Under the pieces are notes generated by a model. That model was not told where the DNA came from, did no database searches, and saw only the letters and a program-made list of their open reading frames with translations. The translations under genes were made by a program, and so were the position numbers. 58,630 nucleotides of DNA from positions 1-58,630 of the forward strand of contig JBNJEA010000003.1 in assembly GCA_051745395.1 (NCBI GenBank), given 5' to 3'. Origin of the DNA: JBNJEA01 sp051745395 (lineage in GTDB: Bacteria > Desulfobacterota > Desulfobacteria > Desulfobacterales > Desulfosalsimonadaceae). Shown one piece after another: positions 35,423-43,876 of the stretch (position 1 is its first letter; every line of letters begins with the position of its first letter).

Positions 35423-37183
35423 ATGGCGACGATTAAAATCCATCCATTAGACGTGGCGGTTCATGCCCGCAGGGGCGAAACGGTCCGGGATGTTCTCTTC
35501 CGGGCCGGCGTCGAACTCGACACGCCCTGCAACGGAGACGGCATCTGCGGCAAGTGCCTGATCTGCGTGGAGTCGCCGAAAAACGTGCGGCCCACAACGC
35601 ACAAGGAAATCACCGATGAGCAGATGGCCGATGGCATTCGTCTGGCTTGCCAGCTCGTGGTCCATACCGATATGACCATCCGGCTGCTGTCGGAGTATGC
35701 ACAGGATGAACACCGGATTCTCGAAGGCGAGCAGGACCCGGGGTTTTTCGAATGGACCGCCGGTGCGGCCGATGATGCCGCAGCGGTGCGCCGGAAACCG
35801 GAAAGCGCGGCAGCAGGACTTGCCATGAAGCCGGCGGTTGTGCTTTTTGAAAATGCGGGCAAAATCGGCTGCCGTTATGAAGACGGCAGCCGGGCGTCTC
35901 TGCCGGCGTTTCGACCGGGCACATCGGCAAAGGGGTTGGCCATTGACCTGGGCACCACCACGCTCGTGGCCTCTCTGATATCGCTGAAGAGTGGAAAGGA
36001 TCTGGCCACCACCTCGAGTTTAAACCCCCAGGGCCGGTTCGGCCACGACGTGATCCGGCGCATCCAGCACGGCTCGACCCCGGAAGGGCTCCGGGAGTTG
36101 ACCGATATTGTCCGGGAGGGGATGTATCGCCTGGTGGAACAGGCCTGCGAGGATTCCAAGATTTCCTGTGATGAAATCTTAGACGTGGTCATCGGCGGCA
36201 ATACCACCATGGTGCAGATCGCCGCCGGCATCGACCCGGCACCGCTGGGCCAGGTGCCGTTTACCGTGGGCGTTGAAAGCGGGTGCTGCTTTTCCGCCGA
36301 CCAATTCGGTCTGCCGGTTCATCCGTCGGCCCGGGTTTACGTGCCGCCGATTGTTCATGCCTACGTGGGCGCCGACATCAGTGCCGGTTTGCTGGTTCGT
36401 CCCGATTTTTTCAACGGGGATGGCGTCATGTTGTTCGTCGACATCGGCACCAACGGCGAGATGGGACTGAGTGCCAACGGCCACTGGCTAATGACCGCCA
36501 CGGCCGCCGGGCCGGCGTTCGAGGGCATGGGCATTTCCGCGGGGATGCGGGCCCGGATCGGGGCCATTGAAGCCGTGACCGCAGAAGGCGATGACCTGCA
36601 AATCCATACCATCGGCAATGTCGAGCCGGAAGGCATCTGCGGCAGCGGCATCATCGACCTCACAGCCGCTTTGTACCTGAAGGGGGTAATCGATGCCTCC
36701 GGGCGGATGCGCAAGCCGGGCGAAACCGAGGGGCTGGCCCAACCCCTGGCCGACCGTCTCGAAGACCGCGACGGTATTCCGGCGGTCCGCCTGGGCAGCG
36801 GGGTCTATTTCACCCAGCAAGACGTGCGCCAGGTCCAGTTGGCCAAAAGCGCCATCCGGGCCGCCATGGATATATTGCTCGAGGAAGCCGGGGTCACGGG
36901 AGATGAGCTTGAGCAGGTGGTTATCGCCGGCGGTTTCGGGTATTCGCTCCGGGCGCAAAACCTGGAAACCATCGGCTTGATCCCGCCGGGTTGCGCGAAA
37001 AAAGTGTATTTTGCGGGCAACACATCCCGGTTTGGTTGCGTTTGCATGCTGAAAAACACGGATCAGCGGCGTTTTTTGGAAGACCGCATGGCCGGTGTCT
37101 CGCATGTGACCATCGAATCCCGGCCGGATTTTATGGAAAAATATGTGGAGGAAATGGAATTTCCGGAAAACACGAATCTATGA
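35423..37183 (+). CDS. RACo-type reductive activator of corrinoid protein
   Basis: 586 residues. An N-terminal plant-type [2Fe-2S] ferredoxin domain has Cys36, Cys42, Cys45 and Cys76 as the likely ligands (CNGDGICGKC). A linker leads to an ASKHA ATPase (DUF4445) with LAIDLGTTTLVASLISL, VVIGGNTTMVQI, FVDIGTNGEMGLS, ICGSGIIDLTAALY and VVIAGGFGYSL. RACo uses ATP to drive an electron onto inactive Co(II) corrinoid and restore Co(I). It should serve the MttC protein 7 kb upstream. Its stop overlaps the DUF1638 ATG (ATGA). Confidence 0.9.
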   Translation: MATIKIHPLDVAVHARRGETVRDVLFRAGVELDTPCNGDGICGKCLICVESPKNVRPTTHKEITDEQMADGIRLACQLVVHTDMTIRLLSEYAQDEHRILEGEQDPGFFEWTAGAADDAAAVRRKPESAAAGLAMKPAVVLFENAGKIGCRYEDGSRASLPAFRPGTSAKGLAIDLGTTTLVASLISLKSGKDLATTSSLNPQGRFGHDVIRRIQHGSTPEGLRELTDIVREGMYRLVEQACEDSKISCDEILDVVIGGNTTMVQIAAGIDPAPLGQVPFTVGVESGCCFSADQFGLPVHPSARVYVPPIVHAYVGADISAGLLVRPDFFNGDGVMLFVDIGTNGEMGLSANGHWLMTATAAGPAFEGMGISAGMRARIGAIEAVTAEGDDLQIHTIGNVEPEGICGSGIIDLTAALYLKGVIDASGRMRKPGETEGLAQPLADRLEDRDGIPAVRLGSGVYFTQQDVRQVQLAKSAIRAAMDILLEEAGVTGDELEQVVIAGGFGYSLRAQNLETIGLIPPGCAKKVYFAGNTSRFGCVCMLKNTDQRRFLEDRMAGVSHVTIESRPDFMEKYVEEMEFPENTNL

Positions 37184-37896
37184 ATATGCAGACCGATGAT
37201 TTAAACAACGCCTTCGGCGTGGACACGGCCCATCCCCGGGTCGTTATTGCCTGCCGGGTGATGAAAACCGAACTCGACGCCCTGGTGTCCGCCGATGCCC
37301 CCATTGAAATCCGGTATCTCGACCAGAATCTCCACCGGAGCCCGGAGCGGATGCCGGCGCTGATTCAGGCGCAAATCGAGGCCGTGTCCGGTTATGCCGG
37401 CCATATCGTGCTGGGCTACGGATTGTGTTCCAACGGCATCGTGGGCGTTTCCGCCGTCAGGCAATCCGTCTGCGTCCCGCGGGTCCATGACTGTGTGGCT
37501 TTGATGCTCGGTTCGCGCAAGGCCTACCAGCAGGCGTTTGCCCGGCGTGCCGGCACCTATTACCTGACCGCGGGCTGGGTGGCCGAGGAAAAAGATCCCC
37601 TGGGGATGATGGAAAACGAATACGCGCCGAAACTGGGACGCGAAACCGCTGAATGGGGCATTCGCGAAGAGCTCAGGCATTACACCCACATTGTTTTAAT
37701 CAACACCTATGGCGGCGATATCTTGCCGCTGCGGAAACGGGCCAAAGCCAACGCCGAATTTCTGGACAAAACCTATGACGAAATTTCCGGTTCCAGCGCA
37801 TATTTTCAAAAGATCCTGTACGGCCCCTATGACGGGCCGGATTTTGTCTGCATCCAGCCCGGAGAGGCCTTTGCGCAGAAATCGTTTATCGGCTAG
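37180..37896 (+). CDS. DUF1638 protein
   Basis: 238 residues of the DUF1638 family, found next to corrinoid methyltransferases and their activators in methanogens and anaerobic bacteria; biochemical role unknown. Conserved Cys-rich pieces: VIACRVMKTEL, LGYGLCSNGIVGV, VPRVHDCVALMLGS and YYLTAGW. Translation is coupled to RACo by a 4-base overlap, which argues for a joint role in corrinoid activation. No membrane segment. Confidence 0.82.
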   Translation: MNMQTDDLNNAFGVDTAHPRVVIACRVMKTELDALVSADAPIEIRYLDQNLHRSPERMPALIQAQIEAVSGYAGHIVLGYGLCSNGIVGVSAVRQSVCVPRVHDCVALMLGSRKAYQQAFARRAGTYYLTAGWVAEEKDPLGMMENEYAPKLGRETAEWGIREELRHYTHIVLINTYGGDILPLRKRAKANAEFLDKTYDEISGSSAYFQKILYGPYDGPDFVCIQPGEAFAQKSFIG

Positions 37897-37983
37897 AGGG
37901 GCTGTTTTCGCCGGAAACGCTTTGGAAATAAAAAAACAATTTTAAATTAAATACTTACAATTTTAACAAAAAGGAGTGTCACC

Positions 37984-38784
37984 ATGATTATTGTAGGCGA
38001 GTTGATCAATTCCAGTCGAAAGGCCATAAAAGCCGCCATTGATTCGGAAAATGTCGAAGAAATTCAAAAAATTGCAAAAGATCAGTACGACAACGGGGCC
38101 GATTATATCGACATCAATGCCGGTACCTTTGTGGGCAAGGAAGACCGCTACATGAAGTGGCTGGTCGAAACGGTCCAGAATGTGGTGGAAACGCCGTGCT
38201 GTATCGACAGCCCGGATCCCCAGGTGATCGAGGCCGCCATGGCCCTGCACAAGGGCACGCCGATGATCAATTCCATTTCCCTGGAAAAGGAACGCTATGA
38301 CGCGCTGCTGCCCGTGGTGGCCGGTACGGACTTAAAAGTTATTGCCCTTTGCATGAGTGACAAGGGGATGCCGGAAACCAAGGATGACCGTCTGGCCATT
38401 GCCAGCGATCTGATCAACAACCTGGTAAAAAACAACGTGGCCCTGGAAAATATATACGTGGACCCGCTGGTGCAGCCGATTTCGACCAATGACAGCTACG
38501 GCATCGAATTTGTCAACGCCATCGAAGCCATTATGACCGAATTTCCGGGCGTGCATACCATGTGCGGCCTGTCCAATATTTCCTACGGCCTGCCCGAGCG
38601 CAAGCTGCTCAACCAGGCCTTTATGGTCATGGCCATTTCCAAGGGGCTCGATGGCGCGATCATCAATCCGCTCGACCGCCGGATGATGGCCAATATATAT
38701 GCCGCCGAAACGTTGGCCGGCAGAGACGAGTTTTGTTCCAATTACCTCATGGCCTACCGGGAACAGAAACTGGCCATGGAATAA
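37984..38784 (+). CDS. mtgA: Methyl-THF:corrinoid methyltransferase (MtgA-like, pterin-binding)
   Basis: Moves the methyl group from the corrinoid protein to tetrahydrofolate. 266 residues forming a dihydropteroate-synthase-like TIM barrel: MIIVGELINSSRKAI, GADYIDINAGTF, CCIDSPDPQVIEAAM, PMINSISLEKERY and TMCGLSNISYGLPERK, as in MtgA, AcsE and MtvA. Strong AAGGAG before ATG 37984. With mttC, the mttB copies and RACo it completes a full demethylation route delivering methyl-THF to MetF/MetV. Confidence 0.92.
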   Translation: MIIVGELINSSRKAIKAAIDSENVEEIQKIAKDQYDNGADYIDINAGTFVGKEDRYMKWLVETVQNVVETPCCIDSPDPQVIEAAMALHKGTPMINSISLEKERYDALLPVVAGTDLKVIALCMSDKGMPETKDDRLAIASDLINNLVKNNVALENIYVDPLVQPISTNDSYGIEFVNAIEAIMTEFPGVHTMCGLSNISYGLPERKLLNQAFMVMAISKGLDGAIINPLDRRMMANIYAAETLAGRDEFCSNYLMAYREQKLAME

Positions 38785-38921
38785 CCATCAAGTTTCATAT
38801 CACAATACAGATGATCCCTGTAAAAACCCCTCTGTCGTGTAGGGGGCTTCATTGATACGCTTCGACGAGGCAGTGTCAAAAACCCAATACAGGGGCATCC
38901 AAATCTAAGGAGGAAAAGATT

Positions 38922-40517
38922 ATGTCGTTTAAGGTACTTGTCAGTGACAAGCTCGGTGACGCCGGGATTCAGATTTTTGAGGACGAAAAGGATGTGACGG
39001 TTGATGTCAAGACGGATCTGACCCCGGAGCAGCTAAAGGAAATCATCGGAGAATACGATGGGCTGGCCATCCGCAGCAACACCAAGGTGACCGAGGAGCT
39101 GCTCGAAGCCGCCGAAAAACTCAAAGTCATCGGCAGAGCCGGCATCGGGGTGGATAACATCGACGTTGAGGCCGCGACCAAGCGCGGGGTTTTGGTCATG
39201 AATACCCCGGGCGGCAACGTGGTTACCACGGGCGAACACGCCATTGCCATGATGATGGCTTTGACGCGCAATATCCCCCAGGGCACCATGTCGCTCAAGG
39301 AAGGCCGGTGGGATAAGAAAAAACTCCAGGGTCGGGAAATCATGGACAAGACCCTCGGCGTGATCGGCTTCGGCAAGATCGGCTCGGTGGTGGCCAAGCG
39401 GGCCCGCGGCTTGAAAATGCGGGTCATGGTCTATGACCCGGTCGTCACTCCGGAAAAAATTCAGAAGGCGGGCTGCGAAAGCGTCACCCTGGATGAATTA
39501 TACGCCAGCGCCGATTACATCACGGTCCATGTTCCCAAGATCAAAAAGACCACCAACATGATCGACAAAAAGGCCTTTGAAAAAATGAAAAACGGCGTCA
39601 TGTTTATCAACTGCGCACGTGGTGGCATTGTCAATGAAGAAGCTCTTGGCGAAGCGCTGAAAATGGGCAAAGTAGCCGGCGCGGCCCTGGATGTCTTCGA
39701 GACCGAACCACCGCCGGCCGATCATCCGCTTCTGGCCATGGACAATGTCATTGTCACGCCCCATCTCGGCGCTTCCACGGCCGAGGCCCAGACCAACGTG
39801 GCCGTGGCCATTGCCCGCCAGATCAATGATTATTTGATAAATGAAACCATCACCAATTCGGTCAATGTTCCCTCGGTATCCGGAAAGGCCCTGGAGGAAT
39901 TAAATCCGTTTTTGTCGCTGGCCGACCGGTTGGGATCCATGCAGGCCCAGCTTGTCGAAGGCCACATCAAGGAAGTGGAAATCGATTATGACGGCGATTT
40001 TTCCGACCTGGATTTGACACCGGTGACCACTTCCGTGTTGTGCGGTTTGATGGAGCCGCTGGTCATTGATGATGTTAACTCGGTAAACGCGCGCTATCTG
40101 GCCAAGGACAAGGGGATCAAGGTGCTGGAATCCTCCAGTGAAGATGCCCAGGAGTTTATCAATTTAATCACGGTCCGGGTCAAAACCACCAAGATGGAAA
40201 GCGTGGTCTCCGGCACCTTGTTTGGCAAAAGCGATCCCCGCGTGGTCAAGATCAACGATTTCCGCCTGGAAATGCGGCCGGAAGGCTACCTGACCCTGAT
40301 CCACAACCTCGATATTCCCGGTGAAATCGGCGGGATCGGCACGGTGCTCGGTGAAAACAACGTCAATATCGCCCGCATGACCGTGGGGCAGGAAGCCGTT
40401 GGCGAGGGGGGGCGAAACATTGTGTTTTTGCGCACCGATACGCCGTTAAACGAAGATATCCTTGCTAAGCTGCGGGATATGCCCCAGGCACGTTCCGTGA
40501 TTTACATGGAGTTATAA
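38922..40517 (+). CDS. serA: D-3-phosphoglycerate dehydrogenase
   Basis: First step of serine synthesis, oxidising 3-phosphoglycerate with NAD+. 531 residues, the long SerA type: a catalytic domain with NAD-binding GVIGFGKIGSVVAKRARG, active-site CARGGIVNEEAL and VTPHLGASTAEAQ, then the allosteric substrate-binding domain and a C-terminal ACT domain (IHNLDIPGEIGGIGTVL) for serine feedback. Strong AAGGAGG precedes the ATG. A strong terminator follows at 40575. Serine feeds glycine and one-carbon pools, which suits its place after the methyl-transfer genes. Confidence 0.95.
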   Translation: MSFKVLVSDKLGDAGIQIFEDEKDVTVDVKTDLTPEQLKEIIGEYDGLAIRSNTKVTEELLEAAEKLKVIGRAGIGVDNIDVEAATKRGVLVMNTPGGNVVTTGEHAIAMMMALTRNIPQGTMSLKEGRWDKKKLQGREIMDKTLGVIGFGKIGSVVAKRARGLKMRVMVYDPVVTPEKIQKAGCESVTLDELYASADYITVHVPKIKKTTNMIDKKAFEKMKNGVMFINCARGGIVNEEALGEALKMGKVAGAALDVFETEPPPADHPLLAMDNVIVTPHLGASTAEAQTNVAVAIARQINDYLINETITNSVNVPSVSGKALEELNPFLSLADRLGSMQAQLVEGHIKEVEIDYDGDFSDLDLTPVTTSVLCGLMEPLVIDDVNSVNARYLAKDKGIKVLESSSEDAQEFINLITVRVKTTKMESVVSGTLFGKSDPRVVKINDFRLEMRPEGYLTLIHNLDIPGEIGGIGTVLGENNVNIARMTVGQEAVGEGGRNIVFLRTDTPLNEDILAKLRDMPQARSVIYMEL

Positions 40518-40574
40518 GCACGGCCGGATTGACTGAGTCACTTTTTCAAACCACCGCGCCGTAAACAAAAAAAA

Positions 40575-40610
40575 CGCCCGGCGATCATAAGAGATCGCCG
40601 GGCGGTTTTT
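40575..40610. terminator. Strong bidirectional terminator between serA and atpF
   Basis: CGCCCGGCGATC (40575-40586) pairs perfectly with GATCGCCGGGCG (40593-40604) across an ATAAGA loop, flanked by AAAAAAA on the left and TTTTTT on the right. It serves both convergent operons. Confidence 0.92.
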
Positions 40611-40694
40611 TATAGATAAGGATGCAAGAAGAGCGGGAAAAGGAAGGATGTGTCCGGCAGCGACCCGTCGCCGGGGCGCTGCCGGCGTATATAT

Positions 40695-41285
40695 TTACCC
40701 GGCCATCCGGTCTACATTATCGAGGTACAAATCGATCATCTTATCGTGGTCGTCCTCGGTAAGTTCCCCGGGTAGCCGATCTTGCGCATATTGGGTGGCC
40801 GCATCGACCATTTCGGCCAAAAAGGTTTTTCTGGCCCGCAAAATCTGACTGTCTGCCTTTTTCTTTTCCATCTCCATGAGTTTTTTGCCTTGTTTTTTGG
40901 CATCTTCGATCATCTGCTGTTTGGTTGTTTCGCCTTCATCAATGATGCGGGCCTTGATTTTATCGAACCGGACAGCGCTTTCTTCGATCTGGCGCTTGGT
41001 TTCAGCAATCATATCCTGCATCTGCTGCTTTTTTTCCTCGACTTCGGCAATTTCCTGTGCCACTTCGTCGCGCTGCCCCTGTAGAAAAGTCTTTAACGGT
41101 TGACGAAGGAAACGATACAGCAGGTAGACCAATATGGCGAAATTGACCCACAGCATGATCGTATCGTAAATGGGGCGCCATCCGGGTTCATCTGCGGCAA
41201 GGGCCGGTACAATGCTTAGATGCAGAAACATCCCGCAGAAAAGGAAAAAGATTGTGATTCGGTATAAATGTCTGATTTTAACCAC
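40695..41285 (-). CDS. atpF: F0 subunit b, with signal-peptide-like leader
   Basis: Peripheral-stalk subunit of the F-type ATP synthase. 196 residues: a hydrophobic leader (ITIFFLFCGMFLHLSIVPALA, cut here after the likely cleavage AxA), a membrane helix (IMLWVNFAILVYLLYRFL), then a long charged coiled coil (about 70-160). A leader of this kind on subunit b is seen in some relatives such as Geobacter. It overlaps the upstream b' gene by 8 bases and ends the F0 operon. F1 genes (atpH, A, G, D, C) do not follow. Confidence 0.88.
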   Translation of the reverse strand: MVKIRHLYRITIFFLFCGMFLHLSIVPALAADEPGWRPIYDTIMLWVNFAILVYLLYRFLRQPLKTFLQGQRDEVAQEIAEVEEKKQQMQDMIAETKRQIEESAVRFDKIKARIIDEGETTKQQMIEDAKKQGKKLMEMEKKKADSQILRARKTFLAEMVDAATQYAQDRLPGELTEDDHDKMIDLYLDNVDRMAG

Positions 41286-41736
41286 GGGAAACCCCCCGGT
41301 CCAGTATTTTTTCCATTATGTTCACCGCCAGCGTCTCGGACTCCGTTTTCAATGATTTCCGGGCTTCGGAGAGTTTACGTTCGATTTCCTGTTGGTTTTG
41401 GTCCCGGATTTCGGCAATTTCTTTCCGGGTTTGCGCCATTATCTGTCCGGCTTCCTCGGAACCAATGTTTTCCCGTTTTTCTCTTTCTGCCCTGGCTTCC
41501 CGGACGGCGGCCTGTTCTTCTTCGTCCATCTGCCGTTTCAAGTCCTGAAGCTCGGTATCCGATTGCTTCACCGAAGATTCCATGTTTCGGATATATTCGG
41601 TACGTTCCCGCATAGTGGCCTGCAACGGCCGTATCATGATCCGGTTTAGCAAAAACAGAAAGATCAGAAAGGAAACCACCTGCAGAATCAGGGTTTCATT
41701 GATGCTGATAAGGGCTATGTTACTGACAATCTCCAT
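41278..41736 (-). CDS. atpF': F0 subunit b' (b-type)
   Basis: 152 residues: one N-terminal membrane helix (LILQVVSFLIFLFLLNRIM) without a leader, then a continuous charged coiled coil to the end. Forms the peripheral stalk as a heterodimer with the following b subunit, a pairing seen in photosynthetic and many anaerobic bacteria. Separated by a 170-base gap from the single c gene, with no clear terminator in it. Confidence 0.88.
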   Translation of the reverse strand: MEIVSNIALISINETLILQVVSFLIFLFLLNRIMIRPLQATMRERTEYIRNMESSVKQSDTELQDLKRQMDEEEQAAVREARAEREKRENIGSEEAGQIMAQTRKEIAEIRDQNQQEIERKLSEARKSLKTESETLAVNIMEKILDRGVSRG

Positions 41737-41906
41737 TGAGGGCCTTTCTTGTCATACTGAAATGGTATTCGAGGCAGGTCCAACCCGCACCCCCTGCCAT
41801 TCGAAATAATTGGATAGATGGTAAGAACCCATCCATAATCATGCCCTGCCAGGCGAAAATATGAACCTAAATTTAAAATGAACTTTGTTGTCGAAATCCC
41901 CTTTTG

Positions 41907-42155
41907 CTACAAAACGAACAGGAGCAGCAGGGCGATCACGAGCGAGTAAATGCCGGTTGACTCTGAAACCGCCTGGCCGACGAGCATCGTCCGGGTCAAC
42001 AGGCCGGCTTCATCCGGCCGGTTTCCGATTGCTTCGCATGCCTTGCCGCCAACGAATCCTTCGCCGAGACCGGGCCCGATCGCCCCTAAGCCCATTGCGA
42101 GTCCGGCTCCCAGAAATGCCGCTGCCTGAATGATATGTGCGCCTTCAATTGCCAT
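41907..42155 (-). CDS. atpE: F0 subunit c, single hairpin, two-carboxylate Na+-type site
   Basis: 82 residues forming one helical hairpin of the rotor ring. The numbering coincides with the Ilyobacter tartaricus c subunit: Glu32 in GLGEGFVGGKA on helix 1, and Val63, Glu65, Ser66, Thr67, Tyr70 in GQAVSESTGIYSLV on helix 2. A Glu at position 32 in place of Gln makes it a two-carboxylate site like that of Fusobacterium nucleatum. This predicts Na+ coupling. It lies 62 bases downstream of the four-hairpin c gene. Confidence 0.93.
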   Translation of the reverse strand: MAIEGAHIIQAAAFLGAGLAMGLGAIGPGLGEGFVGGKACEAIGNRPDEAGLLTRTMLVGQAVSESTGIYSLVIALLLLFVL

Positions 42156-42217
42156 TTTAATTTCTCCTTATGGTGTTGAATGAACTGATAAAATCAATAA
42201 CGTTCCAGAATATATGA

Positions 42218-43192
42218 TTATATTACAAAAATAAGGACCAGTGAAATCACCAGTGCATATATGGCCGTCGATTCGGCCACCGCCATCCCGACCAGCATGA
42301 TGCGGGTCAAATCGGAGACGGCTTCTTCCCTGCGGGCAATCCACTTTACGGCGTTTTTTCCCGTGTAACCGATGCCGATGGCGGGGCCGAGGGCCCCGAT
42401 ACCGGTGCACAGGCCCGCGGCCAGCAGTGCGGCCGGCTCGGAAATGCTTTGTGCTTCGGGAAATCCCCTGAAAAGCAGAACAAAGCAAATCAGCAATCCG
42501 TATATGGCCGGTGTCTGAGTGACGGCCTGGCCCAGGAGCATGATGTTGGTAACCGGCGTGACGGCCAGCGGTTGCCGGGCAACGCCCTGGCAGCTGCTTT
42601 TGGCTACAAGGCCCCCGCCCAGCCCGGAACCGATGGCCCCGAAACCGGCGGCAATCCCGGCGCCTATCAAGGCGGCCCAGGTCGGTGATACCGCACGGCC
42701 GGCAAAATTGGTAAACAGCAGGATAAATGCGGCAACCAGGGCGAATATGGCCGGGGTCTGACATACAGCCGAGCCGATCAGCATATTCGTCGTCAACCGG
42801 TTTTTCATGGCAGGCTGGCGGGCGATGCCCGTGCAGGCTTCGCCCGCGGGAAAACCCGCTCCCACGCCCGCTCCGATCGCCCCGAAGCCCATGCACAGTC
42901 CGGCACCCAGCAGGGCCGAAACAATCAGGATGGATTCGGTTGAGAAAGTGGAAAACAATAAAACCATTGCCACCACAAGGGCAAATATTGCCGCGGATTC
43001 GGCAATGGCCTGACCGACGAGCATTACCTTGAAAATGTCGCCGGAAAGTATCGAATTGCGTGCAATTGCTTCATTGGCTTTTCCCGCAGCATATCCTTCC
43101 CCCAGGGCGGCCCCGACCGCTCCCAATCCCATGGCCAGTCCGCCGCCGCCGAATGCCGCCACCTTTATCCATGTCTCGATATCTATTGCCAT
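42218..43192 (-). CDS. Four-hairpin fused F0 c subunit (tetra-c) with Glu/Gln/Gln/Glu ion sites
   Basis: 324 residues made of four c-type hairpins in one chain, joined by short loops (FSTFSTES, TNFAGRAVSP, RGFPEAQSI). The ion-site residues recur every 80-81 positions: Glu65 (QAIAESAAIF), Gln145 (SAVCQTPAIF), Gln226 (QAVTQTPAIY) and Glu307 (MAVAESTAIY). Helix-1 partners at position 32 are Glu32, Ala112, Gly193, Ile274. So hairpins 1 and 4 can bind an ion and hairpins 2 and 3 cannot. Begins 3 bases after the atpB stop and is followed by a normal c gene, so both should enter the same rotor. Duplicated, half-active c subunits occur in V-type ATPases and in Acetobacterium woodii, but I know of no F-type tetra-c with this pattern. 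Confidence 0.93.
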   Translation of the reverse strand: MAIDIETWIKVAAFGGGGLAMGLGAVGAALGEGYAAGKANEAIARNSILSGDIFKVMLVGQAIAESAAIFALVVAMVLLFSTFSTESILIVSALLGAGLCMGFGAIGAGVGAGFPAGEACTGIARQPAMKNRLTTNMLIGSAVCQTPAIFALVAAFILLFTNFAGRAVSPTWAALIGAGIAAGFGAIGSGLGGGLVAKSSCQGVARQPLAVTPVTNIMLLGQAVTQTPAIYGLLICFVLLFRGFPEAQSISEPAALLAAGLCTGIGALGPAIGIGYTGKNAVKWIARREEAVSDLTRIMLVGMAVAESTAIYALVISLVLIFVI

Positions 43193-43195
43193 AAT

Positions 43196-43870
43196 TTAAT
43201 TTACCTGTACTGCGATGTATACCAGCGTGAGCATTGTAAAGACAAAAGCCTGGATTGCCCCGATGAAAATGACGAAAAACAAGTTTAAAAACGGGGGAAG
43301 CACCAGGCTGAAGGTCAGATAGGATACCACCAGGATGATGATCGAGCCCCCCATGATATTGCCAAACAGACGGAAAGAGATGGAGACCACTTTTGCCAGT
43401 TCACCGATGATATTCAATGGCGCCATGAAAAAGATCGGCTTGAAATAGTCCTTGGTGTATTCTTTGATTCCTTTGTGTTTAATGCCGGCGTAATGGGCAA
43501 TGACAAAGCCCATTATCCCCAGGCTCAAGGGGGTGTTTAAATCGTTTGTCGGCTCGTGCATATGGGGGATCATGCCGATCCAGTCGCAAAACAGAAGGAA
43601 CATGAACAGCGCGATGATCAGCGGGCCATATGTTCGGGCCATATCCTCGCCCAGGGCGTCTTCGGTCAGGGAGTAGAACTGAAAGACAAACATTTCCCCG
43701 ATCGACTGCAGCGGGCCGGGGATGAGTTTGCGATTGCGGGTGGCGAGATAGCCGAAAACCAGAAGACCGATGATGACGATCCAGGTCATCAGGACGACAT
43801 CAAGGTTAAAGGTCATTTTATAGCCGGACAGGTCAACGATGAGTTGGTGTATTCTTCCGAGATCTTCCAT
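43196..43870 (-). CDS. atpB: F0 subunit a
   Basis: Stator subunit with the two half-channels that carry ions to and from the c ring. 224 residues with five or six membrane helices. The essential Arg is Arg167 in SISFRLFGNIMGG, preceded by IIGELAKVVS; FLLFCDWIGMIPH and LGIMGFVIAHYAGIKHKG are also typical. Ends 3 bases before the tetra-c start. The preceding atpI gene stops 6 bases upstream. Confidence 0.93.
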   Translation of the reverse strand: MEDLGRIHQLIVDLSGYKMTFNLDVVLMTWIVIIGLLVFGYLATRNRKLIPGPLQSIGEMFVFQFYSLTEDALGEDMARTYGPLIIALFMFLLFCDWIGMIPHMHEPTNDLNTPLSLGIMGFVIAHYAGIKHKGIKEYTKDYFKPIFFMAPLNIIGELAKVVSISFRLFGNIMGGSIIILVVSYLTFSLVLPPFLNLFFVIFIGAIQAFVFTMLTLVYIAVQVN

Positions 43871-43876
43871 AACGCA

